The position numbers were made by a program, and so were the translations under genes. The notes below the pieces were generated by a model, which worked only from the letters and a program-made list of their open reading frames with translations, had not been told where the DNA came from and did not search any database. Shown piece by piece: positions 16,993-24,801 of a stretch of 64,000 nt of DNA; positions within the stretch are counted from its first letter, which is position 1; the number at the start of each line of letters is the position of its first letter. The stretch is from positions 32,136 through 96,135 of the forward strand of contig NZ_BDCI01000031.1 in assembly GCF_001613425.1 (NCBI RefSeq). Direction: 5' to 3'. This stretch comes from Nocardia vulneris (GTDB lineage Bacteria; Actinomycetota; Actinomycetes; Mycobacteriales; Mycobacteriaceae).

Positions 16993-17653
16993 CCGAGGCG
17001 GCCGGGCGCGCTGCTCGCCACGCCCCGATCGCGACGACCACGGTCCACACCCAGGTGAGGATCGTGAACGGCACGACGACGGCGAATTCGACCAGCAGCG
17101 CACCGACCAGCCACCCGAGGCCCGCGACGACACCCACCCAACCGAGCCAGCCTGACAGGCGCACCGAGCGGGTGAGGACGTAGCCCGCCAGCAGGACCGC
17201 CGCGCCGAGCAGCGCCTGCGCAGTGAAGGCGATGCTGCCGAGCACGATCAGGATCGTTTCGGTCCGTTCCAGGATGGCCGCGCGGTTCGCGCCCGTGTCG
17301 AAGTACTGCTCGGCCGCGGTGGGCAGCCCGAACGCGTGCAGACTGAAGTACACCGCGAATGTCGCTGCGGCCGTGGCGAACACGAGGCCGAGCAGCTGCC
17401 GAGCCCAGACGGGTGTGCCCGCCACCCGGGCCAGCGCGGCGAAGCCGAACGCCCAGACGATCACCGCGGCGATGTTGACCAGGTGCCCGAGCCGCCAGGA
17501 CGGACGCGCTCGCACATATTCGAGGGTCGCCGACGCGGACTCGATCGGCGGATTGCCGTGCAGTGCACTCGGAAGTATGTAGAGCAAAGTACCCACGAGC
17601 AGGACACCTGCCGCCCATCGCCACATCGTCTCGCCGTACCGGATATCAGTCAT
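16973..17653 (-). CDS. Six-TM membrane protein (DUF4386-like), PadR-linked
   Basis: 226 aa from ATG 17653, preceded by GGGAGGAAAC. About six hydrophobic segments: WAAGVLLVGTLLYILPSAL, HLVNIAAVIVWAFGFAALA, LLGLVFATAAATFAVYFSL, TILIVLGSIAFTAQALLGAA, LGWVGVVAGLGWLVGALLVE and VPFTILTWVWTVVVAIGAW. The pattern resembles DUF4386-type integral membrane proteins of unknown role. It is divergent from a PadR regulator, with the palindromic operator between them, so PadR probably represses it. Confidence 0.75.
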   Translation of the reverse strand: MTDIRYGETMWRWAAGVLLVGTLLYILPSALHGNPPIESASATLEYVRARPSWRLGHLVNIAAVIVWAFGFAALARVAGTPVWARQLLGLVFATAAATFAVYFSLHAFGLPTAAEQYFDTGANRAAILERTETILIVLGSIAFTAQALLGAAVLLAGYVLTRSVRLSGWLGWVGVVAGLGWLVGALLVEFAVVVPFTILTWVWTVVVAIGAWRAARPAASANRVAG

Positions 17654-17673
17654 GTTTCCTCCCGGCACCATAT

Positions 17674-17690
17674 TAGTCATAATATGACCA
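17674..17690. promoter_or_regulatory. Palindromic operator between the membrane-protein gene and padR-type gene
   Basis: GTCATA - A - TATGAC at 17676-17688 is a perfect 13-base palindrome in an AT-rich island, extended to 17674-17690 with one mismatch. It lies 20-36 bases from the start of each divergent gene. Position and symmetry fit autoregulation by the PadR protein and control of the membrane protein. Confidence 0.65.
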
Positions 17691-17702
17691 ATCGGTAAAG
17701 TC

Positions 17703-18332
17703 GTGCCCGTGCCGACTTCCCCGCGCTCGCCCTTGAACCTGACGGTGCTGGCGTTGCTGTTCGAAGGACCGATGCACCAGTACCGGATGCGGAAGTTGAT
17801 CACCGACCGCGGCAAAGGCGCGGTGGTGAACATCCGCAGCAGCAACAGCATCCAGCAGACCGTGCAGCGCCTGGAGCGCGACGGACGCATCGCGGCGGTG
17901 CAGACCGAACAGGTCGGCGGCCGCCCGGCTCGCACGGTCTACCGCCTCACCGACGCGGGACGGACAGAGCTGTTCGACGCGATGTACACCGCGCTCACCA
18001 CCCCGGCGCGCGAGTACCCGCTGTTCCCCGCGGCGCTGTCGTTCCTGGCGATTCACAGTCCCGTCGAGGTCGCGCGCATGCTTCGGCAGCGGCGCACCGA
18101 ACTGCAGCGAATCGTCGAGGCGCAAAAGCACGGCGCACAGGACGCCCCCGCGACCTTGCCGCCGGTGTTCCTCATCGAGAACGACTACACGATCTGGATG
18201 ACGCAGGCCGAAATCGACTGGGTCGATCGGACTTTGGCCGCGTTGGACAGCGGCGAACTCGCGTGGAACACCCGGGAGCTGATCGAGCGCGCCGTTCGAT
18301 ACGAACACGACGCCGGCGACGGGCCCCGATAA
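17703..18332 (+). CDS. PadR-family transcriptional regulator
   Basis: 209 aa, GTG start (a second in-frame GTG lies six bases on). N-terminal winged helix: SPLNLTVLALLFEGPMHQYR, then IQQTVQRLERDGRIAAVQTE and GGRPARTVYRLTDAGRTELF, the PadR signature with GRP-x-R-x-Y-x-L-T wing. The C-terminal Vir_act_alpha-like helical dimerisation domain ends at NTRELIERAVRYEHD. Probably a local repressor of the divergent membrane-protein gene via the palindrome at 17676-17688. Confidence 0.88.
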   Translation: MPVPTSPRSPLNLTVLALLFEGPMHQYRMRKLITDRGKGAVVNIRSSNSIQQTVQRLERDGRIAAVQTEQVGGRPARTVYRLTDAGRTELFDAMYTALTTPAREYPLFPAALSFLAIHSPVEVARMLRQRRTELQRIVEAQKHGAQDAPATLPPVFLIENDYTIWMTQAEIDWVDRTLAALDSGELAWNTRELIERAVRYEHDAGDGPR

Positions 18333-18350
18333 CAGCGCGCGCGGAAACCG

Positions 18351-19199
18351 TCAGATCGTCGCGTCGGATGGTTCGGCGAGTCGGGGTAGCCGGCTGCGGC
18401 GGTACGCGGCGGCATGGGACCAGAGGGCGCGCTCGGTTTCCTCGGTGATCGGCCCACGGTGCGCGGGGCCCAGCAGGTCGGCGCGGGCGCGCCGGGCAGC
18501 GGTGACCTGGTTGCGGTACTGACGGAAGATCTGGACCTCGCCGTTGCGGTCGGCGTCGTCGAGGTAGTGGTAATCCATGCCGTAGTAGGCATAAGTGCCC
18601 AGGGTGGCGAGCTGCTCGGCCATCTCCCGTAACTGGCCGGGCGCGCCGAAGATCGTGATCAGACCGCCGATGCGGTCGACCCGCAGCCATCCGCTCGGCC
18701 GCGGGTGGTAGTCCGACGACCGCTCGCCCCAGCTCAGCGCACGCCACGCCGCGTCGGCGGCCACCGCGCCCGCGAGGCCGAACGTCTGCCAGCGCACCGT
18801 CCCCTCGGACCGATCGCGCCACGGCAGCCGACGCCGCAGCGCGGTCGCCGCATCCCTGGTGAGCACGGTCAGCTCCGACGGCACCAGCACGATCGGATCC
18901 GAGGGCGCGCCGTCGAACGGGTTGGTATCGAGGTGCGCCGGATCGATCACGACCAGCGTGCCGGGCCTGCGCTGATACGCCAGCCCCCACAGCAGCCGGG
19001 CGAGCACCCGCGCACCCCGCCAGTCCGAGAGCACATGCCAGGTGTCGTGAAAACGGTTGGTGGCGAAGCGGAAATCGCTGCCCGGGCGCAGGGTGAGGAC
19101 GGTGTACATCCGCCCGTCGAGCACCATCGTGCGCCGATGCAGTTTGAGCATGTCGTCGGTGGCCGAACCCGGTCGCGGCCGTTTGTGTTGCGCGGCCAC
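18351..19199 (-). CDS. Protein of unknown function, 282 aa
   Basis: GTG at 19199 follows GGAGG with six bases between, which decides the start over a 52-residue upstream extension and over the internal MLKLHRRTM. The protein is soluble with alternating segments (MVLDGRMYTVLTLRPGSDFR; GTLVVIDPAHLDTNPFDGAP; IVLVPSELTVLTRDAATALR) and a later stretch GGLITIFGAPGQLREMAEQL then YAYYGMDYHYLDDADRNGEV. I do not recognise a family. It is convergent with the PadR gene and divergent from the HD hydrolase. The sequence is rich in Arg and Trp but has no TM segment. Confidence 0.7.
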   Translation of the reverse strand: MAAQHKRPRPGSATDDMLKLHRRTMVLDGRMYTVLTLRPGSDFRFATNRFHDTWHVLSDWRGARVLARLLWGLAYQRRPGTLVVIDPAHLDTNPFDGAPSDPIVLVPSELTVLTRDAATALRRRLPWRDRSEGTVRWQTFGLAGAVAADAAWRALSWGERSSDYHPRPSGWLRVDRIGGLITIFGAPGQLREMAEQLATLGTYAYYGMDYHYLDDADRNGEVQIFRQYRNQVTAARRARADLLGPAHRGPITEETERALWSHAAAYRRSRLPRLAEPSDATI

Positions 19200-19310
19200 G
19201 TACACCTCCGGTTTCTGCCTCGCGTGGTATCCAGGACACCACGACCCGACGCAGCGCGGCAACGGATTTTCGGGCGGGCGCGCGGCGCGCGACCCCGTTA
19301 GATTGACAGC

Positions 19311-20024
19311 ATGAGCAATCCTGGGGCGGGAGTTCTGGCCGTGATGCCGCTGCACACGATCAGCGAGGTCTACGGCGAATCCGGACTGCGCGAAAGATTC
19401 CTATTGGAAATCGCGGATCTCCCGGATACCGATCGGCTCACCGCGGCGCTGGAATTGGCCGCCGCATTACATCGCGACGACCGCTACGGCCGCGAGCCGT
19501 ATCTGAATCATCTACTGCGCGTGTCTATCCGGATCATCAGCCACTACAAGGTGCGCGACAGCGAGCTGGCGATCGCAGGTCTGCTGCACGATGCGGTCGA
19601 GGACCATCCGGCCGAACTCGCCGGTGACCGGCCGGGCCCGCCGGTCGCCGCGGCGCTCGCCGTCCTGGCCGAGCGATTCGGCGATCGGGTCGCCGACATC
19701 GTCGCCGCCGTCACCAATCCCGCCCCGGACCCGTCGATCGACCGGCACGTGCAATACCGCGAGCACGTTGCGGCGAATCTGGCGGACGCACCGTGGGCGC
19801 GCATCGTCAAACTCTCCGATTTCACCGACAACGGTGTCGGCATCCTCTACGCGACAGGTTCGGCGATGCACAAGCTCGCCGTCAAATACCGCCCGCTCAC
19901 CGCGGTGTATCGCGATCTCGTCACCCGCGCCGACACCCCGCTGTCCGACGACGTCAAGCAGTACATCCTCGATCAGCTCGACAGCGCCGACGAACGCTTC
20001 GACGCGATCCTCGCGCGGGACTGA
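19311..20024 (+). CDS. HD-domain hydrolase resembling small alarmone (ppGpp) hydrolases
   Basis: 237 aa. The metal-binding HD pattern is seen: NHLLRVSIRIISHY (first His), AIAGLLHDAVEDHPAEL (His-Asp with following ED) and RIVKLSDFTDNGVG (distal Asp). The spacing and the L-L-H-D-x-V-E-D and V-K-L-x-D motifs match RelA/SpoT HD_4 domains and Mesh1-type stand-alone hydrolases, which remove the 3'-pyrophosphate of (p)ppGpp. No synthetase, TGS or ACT domain is present. ATG at 19311. Another nucleotide substrate is possible. Confidence 0.75.
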   Translation: MSNPGAGVLAVMPLHTISEVYGESGLRERFLLEIADLPDTDRLTAALELAAALHRDDRYGREPYLNHLLRVSIRIISHYKVRDSELAIAGLLHDAVEDHPAELAGDRPGPPVAAALAVLAERFGDRVADIVAAVTNPAPDPSIDRHVQYREHVAANLADAPWARIVKLSDFTDNGVGILYATGSAMHKLAVKYRPLTAVYRDLVTRADTPLSDDVKQYILDQLDSADERFDAILARD

Positions 20025-20068
20025 CCGGTCGAATCCTCCGTTCGGCGGAGGCGGCGACCGGCCCGACG

Positions 20069-20902
20069 ATGGCAGGGTTGCCGGTCATGGGGACACGGCG
20101 CATCGACAAGGTACTGCTGGCGGCGGGCGTGGCGGCGTTTCTCGCCGCGCTGCTGACGCTCATCGCGACCGGCCATACCGCGCTGCGCTATTCCGCCGAC
20201 AGCGACGACACGGTGCCGTTGTGGACCGTCTGGGTGACGGTCGGCGCCGCGCTCGCCATGGCTCGGTTGGTACCGCCGAAGCAGCGGGGCGAGGGTCCGG
20301 CCGTGGATTCGCGCGTTCTCGCCCGGCAAGGCTGGTGGCTGTATGCGCTCGGCGCACTCTTCGCGATCGGCTTTTACCTCTCGGGCGGGGACGACCTGTG
20401 GTTCCTCGGGCTGAAATGCACACTGCTGCTTGCGATTCCCTTGCTGCTGCGGCTGGTGTCCTGGCGCGAGTGGTACCGCATCGGCACCCGGGGCCGCTGG
20501 CTGCGGCCCGCCCCCGCCGTGCTGACCTTCCTCGTGCTGGTCACCGTGTTCCATCCGAGCTTCACCGGCACGCCGCCGCCGATCGTGCTCGTCGTTTTCC
20601 TCTTCGTGCTGAACGCCGTGCTGGAGGAGATCTTCTACCGAATCTGGTTGCAGACCCGACTGGAAGCCCGGTACGGCCGCTGGCCGGCCATCCTGCTGAC
20701 GTCACTGCTGTGGGCCGGATGGCATGTGGCGATCCAGGGCGGCAACGGTTTCGGCGTCGACCTCGCCACCGTGGTCGCGCGACTCGGCGCCGAGGGGTTG
20801 TTCTTCGGCTACCTCTGGTCGCGCTATCGGAATCCGTGGCTGCTGTTCGTGGTGCACGGCGTGACCAACGCGTCGGTGGGCATGCTCGCCGCGATGCTCT
20901 GA
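20069..20902 (+). CDS. CPBP-family intramembrane metalloprotease
   Basis: 277 aa, about eight hydrophobic segments. The Abi/CPBP motifs are present: NAVLEEIFYRIWLQTRL (EExxxR), LLWAGWHVAIQGGNG (conserved His) and LLFVVHGVTNASVGM (HxxxN/S). These are Rce1-like membrane glutamic/metal proteases. In bacteria they are linked to peptide maturation or self-immunity. ATG 20069 or ATG 20087 could be the start; both lie ahead of the first TM (VLLAAGVAAFLAALLTLIA). It starts 44 bases after the HD hydrolase and may be cotranscribed. Confidence 0.85.
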   Translation: MAGLPVMGTRRIDKVLLAAGVAAFLAALLTLIATGHTALRYSADSDDTVPLWTVWVTVGAALAMARLVPPKQRGEGPAVDSRVLARQGWWLYALGALFAIGFYLSGGDDLWFLGLKCTLLLAIPLLLRLVSWREWYRIGTRGRWLRPAPAVLTFLVLVTVFHPSFTGTPPPIVLVVFLFVLNAVLEEIFYRIWLQTRLEARYGRWPAILLTSLLWAGWHVAIQGGNGFGVDLATVVARLGAEGLFFGYLWSRYRNPWLLFVVHGVTNASVGMLAAML

Positions 20903-20923
20903 AAACACAGCATGTTTCGGGAA

Positions 20924-21499
20924 TCAGACGGGGCGTAGCACCGATTCGACCAGTTCGCGCACCGCGTCCAGCAGCCGCTCGGTCTCACCCGCCCGGATCA
21001 TCGCCTGCACCAGTTCGCCGCCGATCGCCGCCAGCAGTAACCGCCCGACCGTTTCGGCGTCGAGATCGGGCCGGGCCGCGCGCAGCAGCGCGGTGATGTG
21101 GTTGTCCCAGAACGCATGGAACTCGCCGGTGCGCGGATGCGGCGGCACCGTGCGGTAGGCCACCATGAGCTCCGAGTTCGCGATCACCAGCCGGGTCATC
21201 GCGTCGAAGTACGCGAGCAGCCGCTCTGCGGCGGGCGCGCCCGGCCCGAGCGGTGGCGGGCCGGTGGCGATCGCGTCCATCAGGGTGAGCGCGCTTTCGG
21301 CGACCATCTCGTGCAGCAGGCCGGCGCGGTTACCGAAGCGATGGAAGATGGTGCCCTTACCCACCCCGGCCGCGGCGGCGACCCGGTCCATGGTGATCGC
21401 CTCGGCGCCGTGCTCGGCGAGCAACGCGCTGGTCGCGTCGAGAATCGCCCGGCGATTGCGTGCCGCGTCGGCCCGTTCCTTCGGACGCTCGTCGGTCAT
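20924..21499 (-). CDS. TetR-family regulator, divergent from a quinone-oxidoreductase gene
   Basis: 191 aa. HTH region: AILDATSALLAEHGAEAITM, then DRVAAAAGVGKGTIFHRFGN. The C-terminal ligand domain contains PPLGPGAPAAERLLAYFDAM. Start ATG 21499 (MTDERPKERAD). It faces the dehydrogenase gene at 21585 across a spacer containing two matching 15-base half-palindromes, so it most likely represses both genes until an aldehyde, quinone or other electrophile is bound; the ligand is unknown. Confidence 0.85.
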   Translation of the reverse strand: MTDERPKERADAARNRRAILDATSALLAEHGAEAITMDRVAAAAGVGKGTIFHRFGNRAGLLHEMVAESALTLMDAIATGPPPLGPGAPAAERLLAYFDAMTRLVIANSELMVAYRTVPPHPRTGEFHAFWDNHITALLRAARPDLDAETVGRLLLAAIGGELVQAMIRAGETERLLDAVRELVESVLRPV

Positions 21500-21521
21500 C
21501 ACACCCACTTTCGTTGACAAC

Positions 21522-21569
21522 TTGACCGTCGGTCCATATCGTTGCCGATACAACTGGACCGATAGTCAA
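21522..21569. promoter_or_regulatory. Paired inverted TetR operators in the divergent promoter
   Basis: TTGACCGTCGGTCCA (21522-21536) and TGGACCGATAGTCAA (21555-21569) are inverted copies of one another with 13 of 15 bases matching. The first also contains an 11-base perfect palindrome GACCG-T-CGGTC. They are 33 bases apart centre to centre, about three helical turns, and cover the space between the two start codons. Confidence 0.65.
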
Positions 21570-21584
21570 CTTATGGAGTTCATG

Positions 21585-22553
21585 ATGCAGGCAATCGTAA
21601 TGACGGCGACCGGCGGACCCGAGGTCCTGGTCGCCACGCAGGTGCCGGTGCCGACCGCGGGTGCGGGCGAGGTGGTCGTCCGCGCCGAGGCGATCCCGGT
21701 CCTGTTCCCCGAGACGAAACTGCGTTCCGGCGCGTTCCCGCTCGCCGTCGAACCGCCGCTGGTCTTCGGTTTCCAGGCGGCAGGCGTGGTGACCGAGGTG
21801 GGCGACGACGTCGACCCGGCACTGCTCGGTCGCCGAGTTGCCTTGAGCACCAAGGGATTCGGCTCCTATGCCGAATTCGTCGGCGCGCCTGCGAGTTCGG
21901 CCGTACCCATCCCGGACGGACTGTCATCGGTGGACGCGGCGGCAGTGCTCATGAGCGGTTCGGTGGCCATTCCCCTGCTGGAAACGGCCCGGCTCACGGG
22001 CACCGAAACGGTGCTGATCGAAGCGGCCGCAACAGGAATCGGCAGCTACCTCACCCAGCTCGCCAAGGAGTACGGCGCGGCCCACATCGTCGCCACCGCG
22101 GGCGGTGCCGCCAAAGCCGAGCGGGCGCGGGCGCTCGGCGCCGACGAGGTCATCGACCACAACGATCCCGCCTGGCCGGACCGGCTGCGCGAAACCCTGG
22201 GCGGCACCACCCTCGACGTCGTGTTCGACTCCATCGGCGGCGAGACCGCCCGCGACGTGCTCGCGCTGACGACACCGCTGCATGGCCGAATGCTCAGCTA
22301 CGGCTGGCTCTCCGGCGCTCCCGCCCAATTCGGCGCCGCCGACCTGATCACCACCGGACGTACGCTCATCGGCTGCGCGGGTCCCGACTGGCTCGCCCGA
22401 GTAGCCGGCTCCCGCAACACGATTCTCACGCGTGCGGCAGCAGGCGGCATCGATCCCTCGGTCGACTCGGTTCTCCCACTGGACCAGGCAGGCAAAGCGC
22501 ACCAGCTGCTGGAAGACCGCACTCCGCTGGGCCGAATCATTCTGCGCCCCTGA
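21585..22553 (+). CDS. Zinc-independent MDR-family NADPH:quinone oxidoreductase-like protein
   Basis: 322 aa. MQAIVMTATGGPEVLVATQV is the typical start of MDR quinone reductases. The GroES-like catalytic domain lacks the zinc-ligand Cys/His set. The Rossmann domain carries VLIEAAATGIGSYLTQLAKE, the A-A-x-x-G-x-G variant for NADPH, and the end reads GKAHQLLEDRTPLGRIILRP. GGAG in ATGGAG sits six bases before ATG 21585; ATGs at 21573 and 21582 are alternatives. Probably induced through the adjacent TetR protein. Confidence 0.85.
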   Translation: MQAIVMTATGGPEVLVATQVPVPTAGAGEVVVRAEAIPVLFPETKLRSGAFPLAVEPPLVFGFQAAGVVTEVGDDVDPALLGRRVALSTKGFGSYAEFVGAPASSAVPIPDGLSSVDAAAVLMSGSVAIPLLETARLTGTETVLIEAAATGIGSYLTQLAKEYGAAHIVATAGGAAKAERARALGADEVIDHNDPAWPDRLRETLGGTTLDVVFDSIGGETARDVLALTTPLHGRMLSYGWLSGAPAQFGAADLITTGRTLIGCAGPDWLARVAGSRNTILTRAAAGGIDPSVDSVLPLDQAGKAHQLLEDRTPLGRIILRP

Positions 22554-22847
22554 GCGAGCGCACCCGGTCTCGCGCGGACGCCGCCGGCCCGGCCGCAGCG
22601 AGGGCGGAGCGGACAGTCTGATGTCGTGCAGACCGGGGTAGCGGCGCACGTCGGTGCGCCGATGCGCTGACCGCGCGACAGTGCCGAGCGGCGAGCGATG
22701 CGGATTTCGTGTTGTCGGGGGCTGGGGTTTGGCCCTTGCCCACCACCGAGGGCGGTACGCCGAGCTGATATCGCGCACCGGCCCGGACTCTCCGACCATC
22801 CGTTTCGAATACGTAGTCCGCCGAATGGCGAAGGTGCGCGGTCCCGT

Positions 22848-24076
22848 TCAGGGTCGGCGGGCGAAGGCGGGGGCGTGTTCGGGGCGGATACCGCGGGCGA
22901 CCAGGTACGGCGGGATGCTGCGCACGATGGGGATGCGGCGGAAGATGCGCACAGGCAGCGGGGCGGTGGGGGTGCCGGCGATATCGATGGTGCCGGACAG
23001 GGCGGGACGGATGGCGCGGGCGTGCAGGAAGCGCTGGATGCCCTGGGTGACCGCGGTCGGCAGGGTGCGGCGGCGTTGCACCCTGGCCAGTTCACGCACG
23101 CCCGCGGTACCCGAAAGCAGCGGCGCGGCAAGAATTCTCGCGGCGGCGACGGCGTCCTGGACCGCGAGGTTGATGCCGACGCCCGCGACCGGGGACATGG
23201 CGTGCGCCGCATCGCCGATGCACAGCAGCCCCCGGTGTACCAGGTGGTGAGCCGATCCAGTTTCACGTCGAGCAGCTTCACCTCGTCCCAGTTGGTGAGC
23301 ACGTCCACGCGATCGCGCAACCACGGCACCGCATCCGCCATCTGCCGCATGATCTCCTCGACCGGCCCGCCCCGCGCGGCGGCGTCGGTGCCTTTGGCGA
23401 TGAGCGTGGCGCACTGCCAGTAGTCGCCGCGATCCAGCAGCACGGCGGCCCGGCGCGCGGTGACGATCGGGATCGCACCCGCGGGGTCGGTGTCGTTGCG
23501 CGGCAACCGGAACCACCACACGTCCATCGGCGTGGGCCAGCTGCGCGCGGGCAGATCGGCGGCGGCGCGCAGCACCGAGGAGCGCCCGTCACAGGCGACG
23601 GTGAGGTCGGCGCGGATCTCTCCCGTGGCGCCGTCGGTGGTCCGATAACCCACACCGACGACTTTGCCGTCCGACCACACCGGTGCTGTCGCTTCGGTAT
23701 TCATCCGCAGCGTGAAGGTCGGCTCCTGGGCCGCGGCACGGGCCAGCAGGTCGAGCAGATCCCACTGCGGCACCATGGCGATGTATTTGTGTTTGCCGGG
23801 CAGGTTTTTCAACGAGGCGAGCGTCTGCAATCCGCCCGCGGTCGGCAGCGCGACCTGTTCGAGCTTGCGCGCGGGCAGTTTCGCGAATTCGGCGCCGAGA
23901 CCCAGCTCGTCCAGCAGGTCGAGGGTGGTGGGATGCACGGTGTCGCCGCGGAAGTCGCGCAGGAAGTCCTTGTGTTTCTCCAGCACGGTCACTTCGACAC
24001 CGGCCCGGGCCAGCAGCAATCCCAGCACCATGCCGGCGGGTCCACCGCCGACCACCAGACAGGTCGTGCATTCCAT
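22848..24076 (-). pseudogene. FAD-dependent aromatic monooxygenase with a frameshift
   Basis: From ATG 24076 (GGGGAGG upstream) the frame reads ECTTCLVVGGGPAGMVLGLL, DFLRDFRGDTVHPTTLDLLD and LTVACDGRSSVLRAAADLPA, a class A flavin hydroxylase (PheA/TfdB-like fold, FAD binding and DG motif). At the run of five C/G bases 23229-23233 the frame must change: the second FAD motif LLCIGDAAHAMSPVAGVGIN, then LAVQDAVAAARIL, continues in another frame down to a stop at 22848. Without the shift the protein would read CCASAMRRT and lose the C-terminal third. A one-base indel in a homopolymer can be a true mutation or a sequencing error. Confidence 0.8.
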
Positions 24077-24174
24077 CGACTGCCTCCCCCTCGGTCGCCC
24101 GCGCGGATACCTCCATGCTAGTCCGTGCACGAACCGGACTGCCGCGGAACGGATCCGAGTGTCGCCCAGCCGAA

Positions 24175-24723
24175 TTACCGGTACAGGACGAAGAAGTACG
24201 GTTCGGCCAGCCCGCGCATGTCCATCACGCCGAGCAGCGTGCGCTCGTCGACCCGCCGGAAGTGATCGATGATCGGCAGGTGGTCGTAGATCATGGCGGC
24301 ACTGGTCACACCGCGGTACTCGATATCGCGCAGTCGGGCGGTGGGCTTGCTCGTGCGCAACACCGGTCGCAGCAGCGGGAGCGCGCGCCGGCCGGCCTGC
24401 ACCACGCCGGCCGGTACTCGCCCGGCCAGTCCCAGCGGCACCCGCCGCGGGTCGACGGGGAAGACGGTGCCGTCGGCGGTGGCGAACAGCAGCGGATGCA
24501 CCGTGTCCGCGTCGTCGAACTGCTTGCCGTACCAGCCCGACGCGACGAGCACGCCGGCGAACGGATGTCCGGTGTCGACCTCGTCGCCTTGCCAGCGTCC
24601 GACGGTGACCTCGGTGACGGGCGCGGCGGGCAGCCGGTCGAACAGTTCCCACGCCTCGGCCGAGGTGACGCGGCGGGCCCGCAGCGCAGCCAGGTCGACC
24701 GCCGGTCCATTCTTCGCAGCCAT
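24175..24723 (-). CDS. GXWXG / DUF4334 domain protein
   Basis: 182 aa. The N-terminal GXWXG region is seen in EVTVGRWQGDEVDTGHP and VLVASGWYGKQFDDADTVHP, and the C-terminal DUF4334 region in RLRDIEYRGVTSAAMIYDHL, PIIDHFRRVDERTLLGVMDM and EPYFFVLYR. This two-domain family is common in actinomycetes and fungi and probably binds a small ligand in a lipocalin-like barrel; no activity is known. ATG 24723 with GAGGAGAAACCGG upstream. Confidence 0.85.
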   Translation of the reverse strand: MAAKNGPAVDLAALRARRVTSAEAWELFDRLPAAPVTEVTVGRWQGDEVDTGHPFAGVLVASGWYGKQFDDADTVHPLLFATADGTVFPVDPRRVPLGLAGRVPAGVVQAGRRALPLLRPVLRTSKPTARLRDIEYRGVTSAAMIYDHLPIIDHFRRVDERTLLGVMDMRGLAEPYFFVLYR

Positions 24724-24801
24724 CCGGTTTCTCCTCAGCACGGCAACATTGCAAGAAATACTGTATCTATCTCTCACGACGGCTCGCCAGCCGGGCGGCG
24801 C

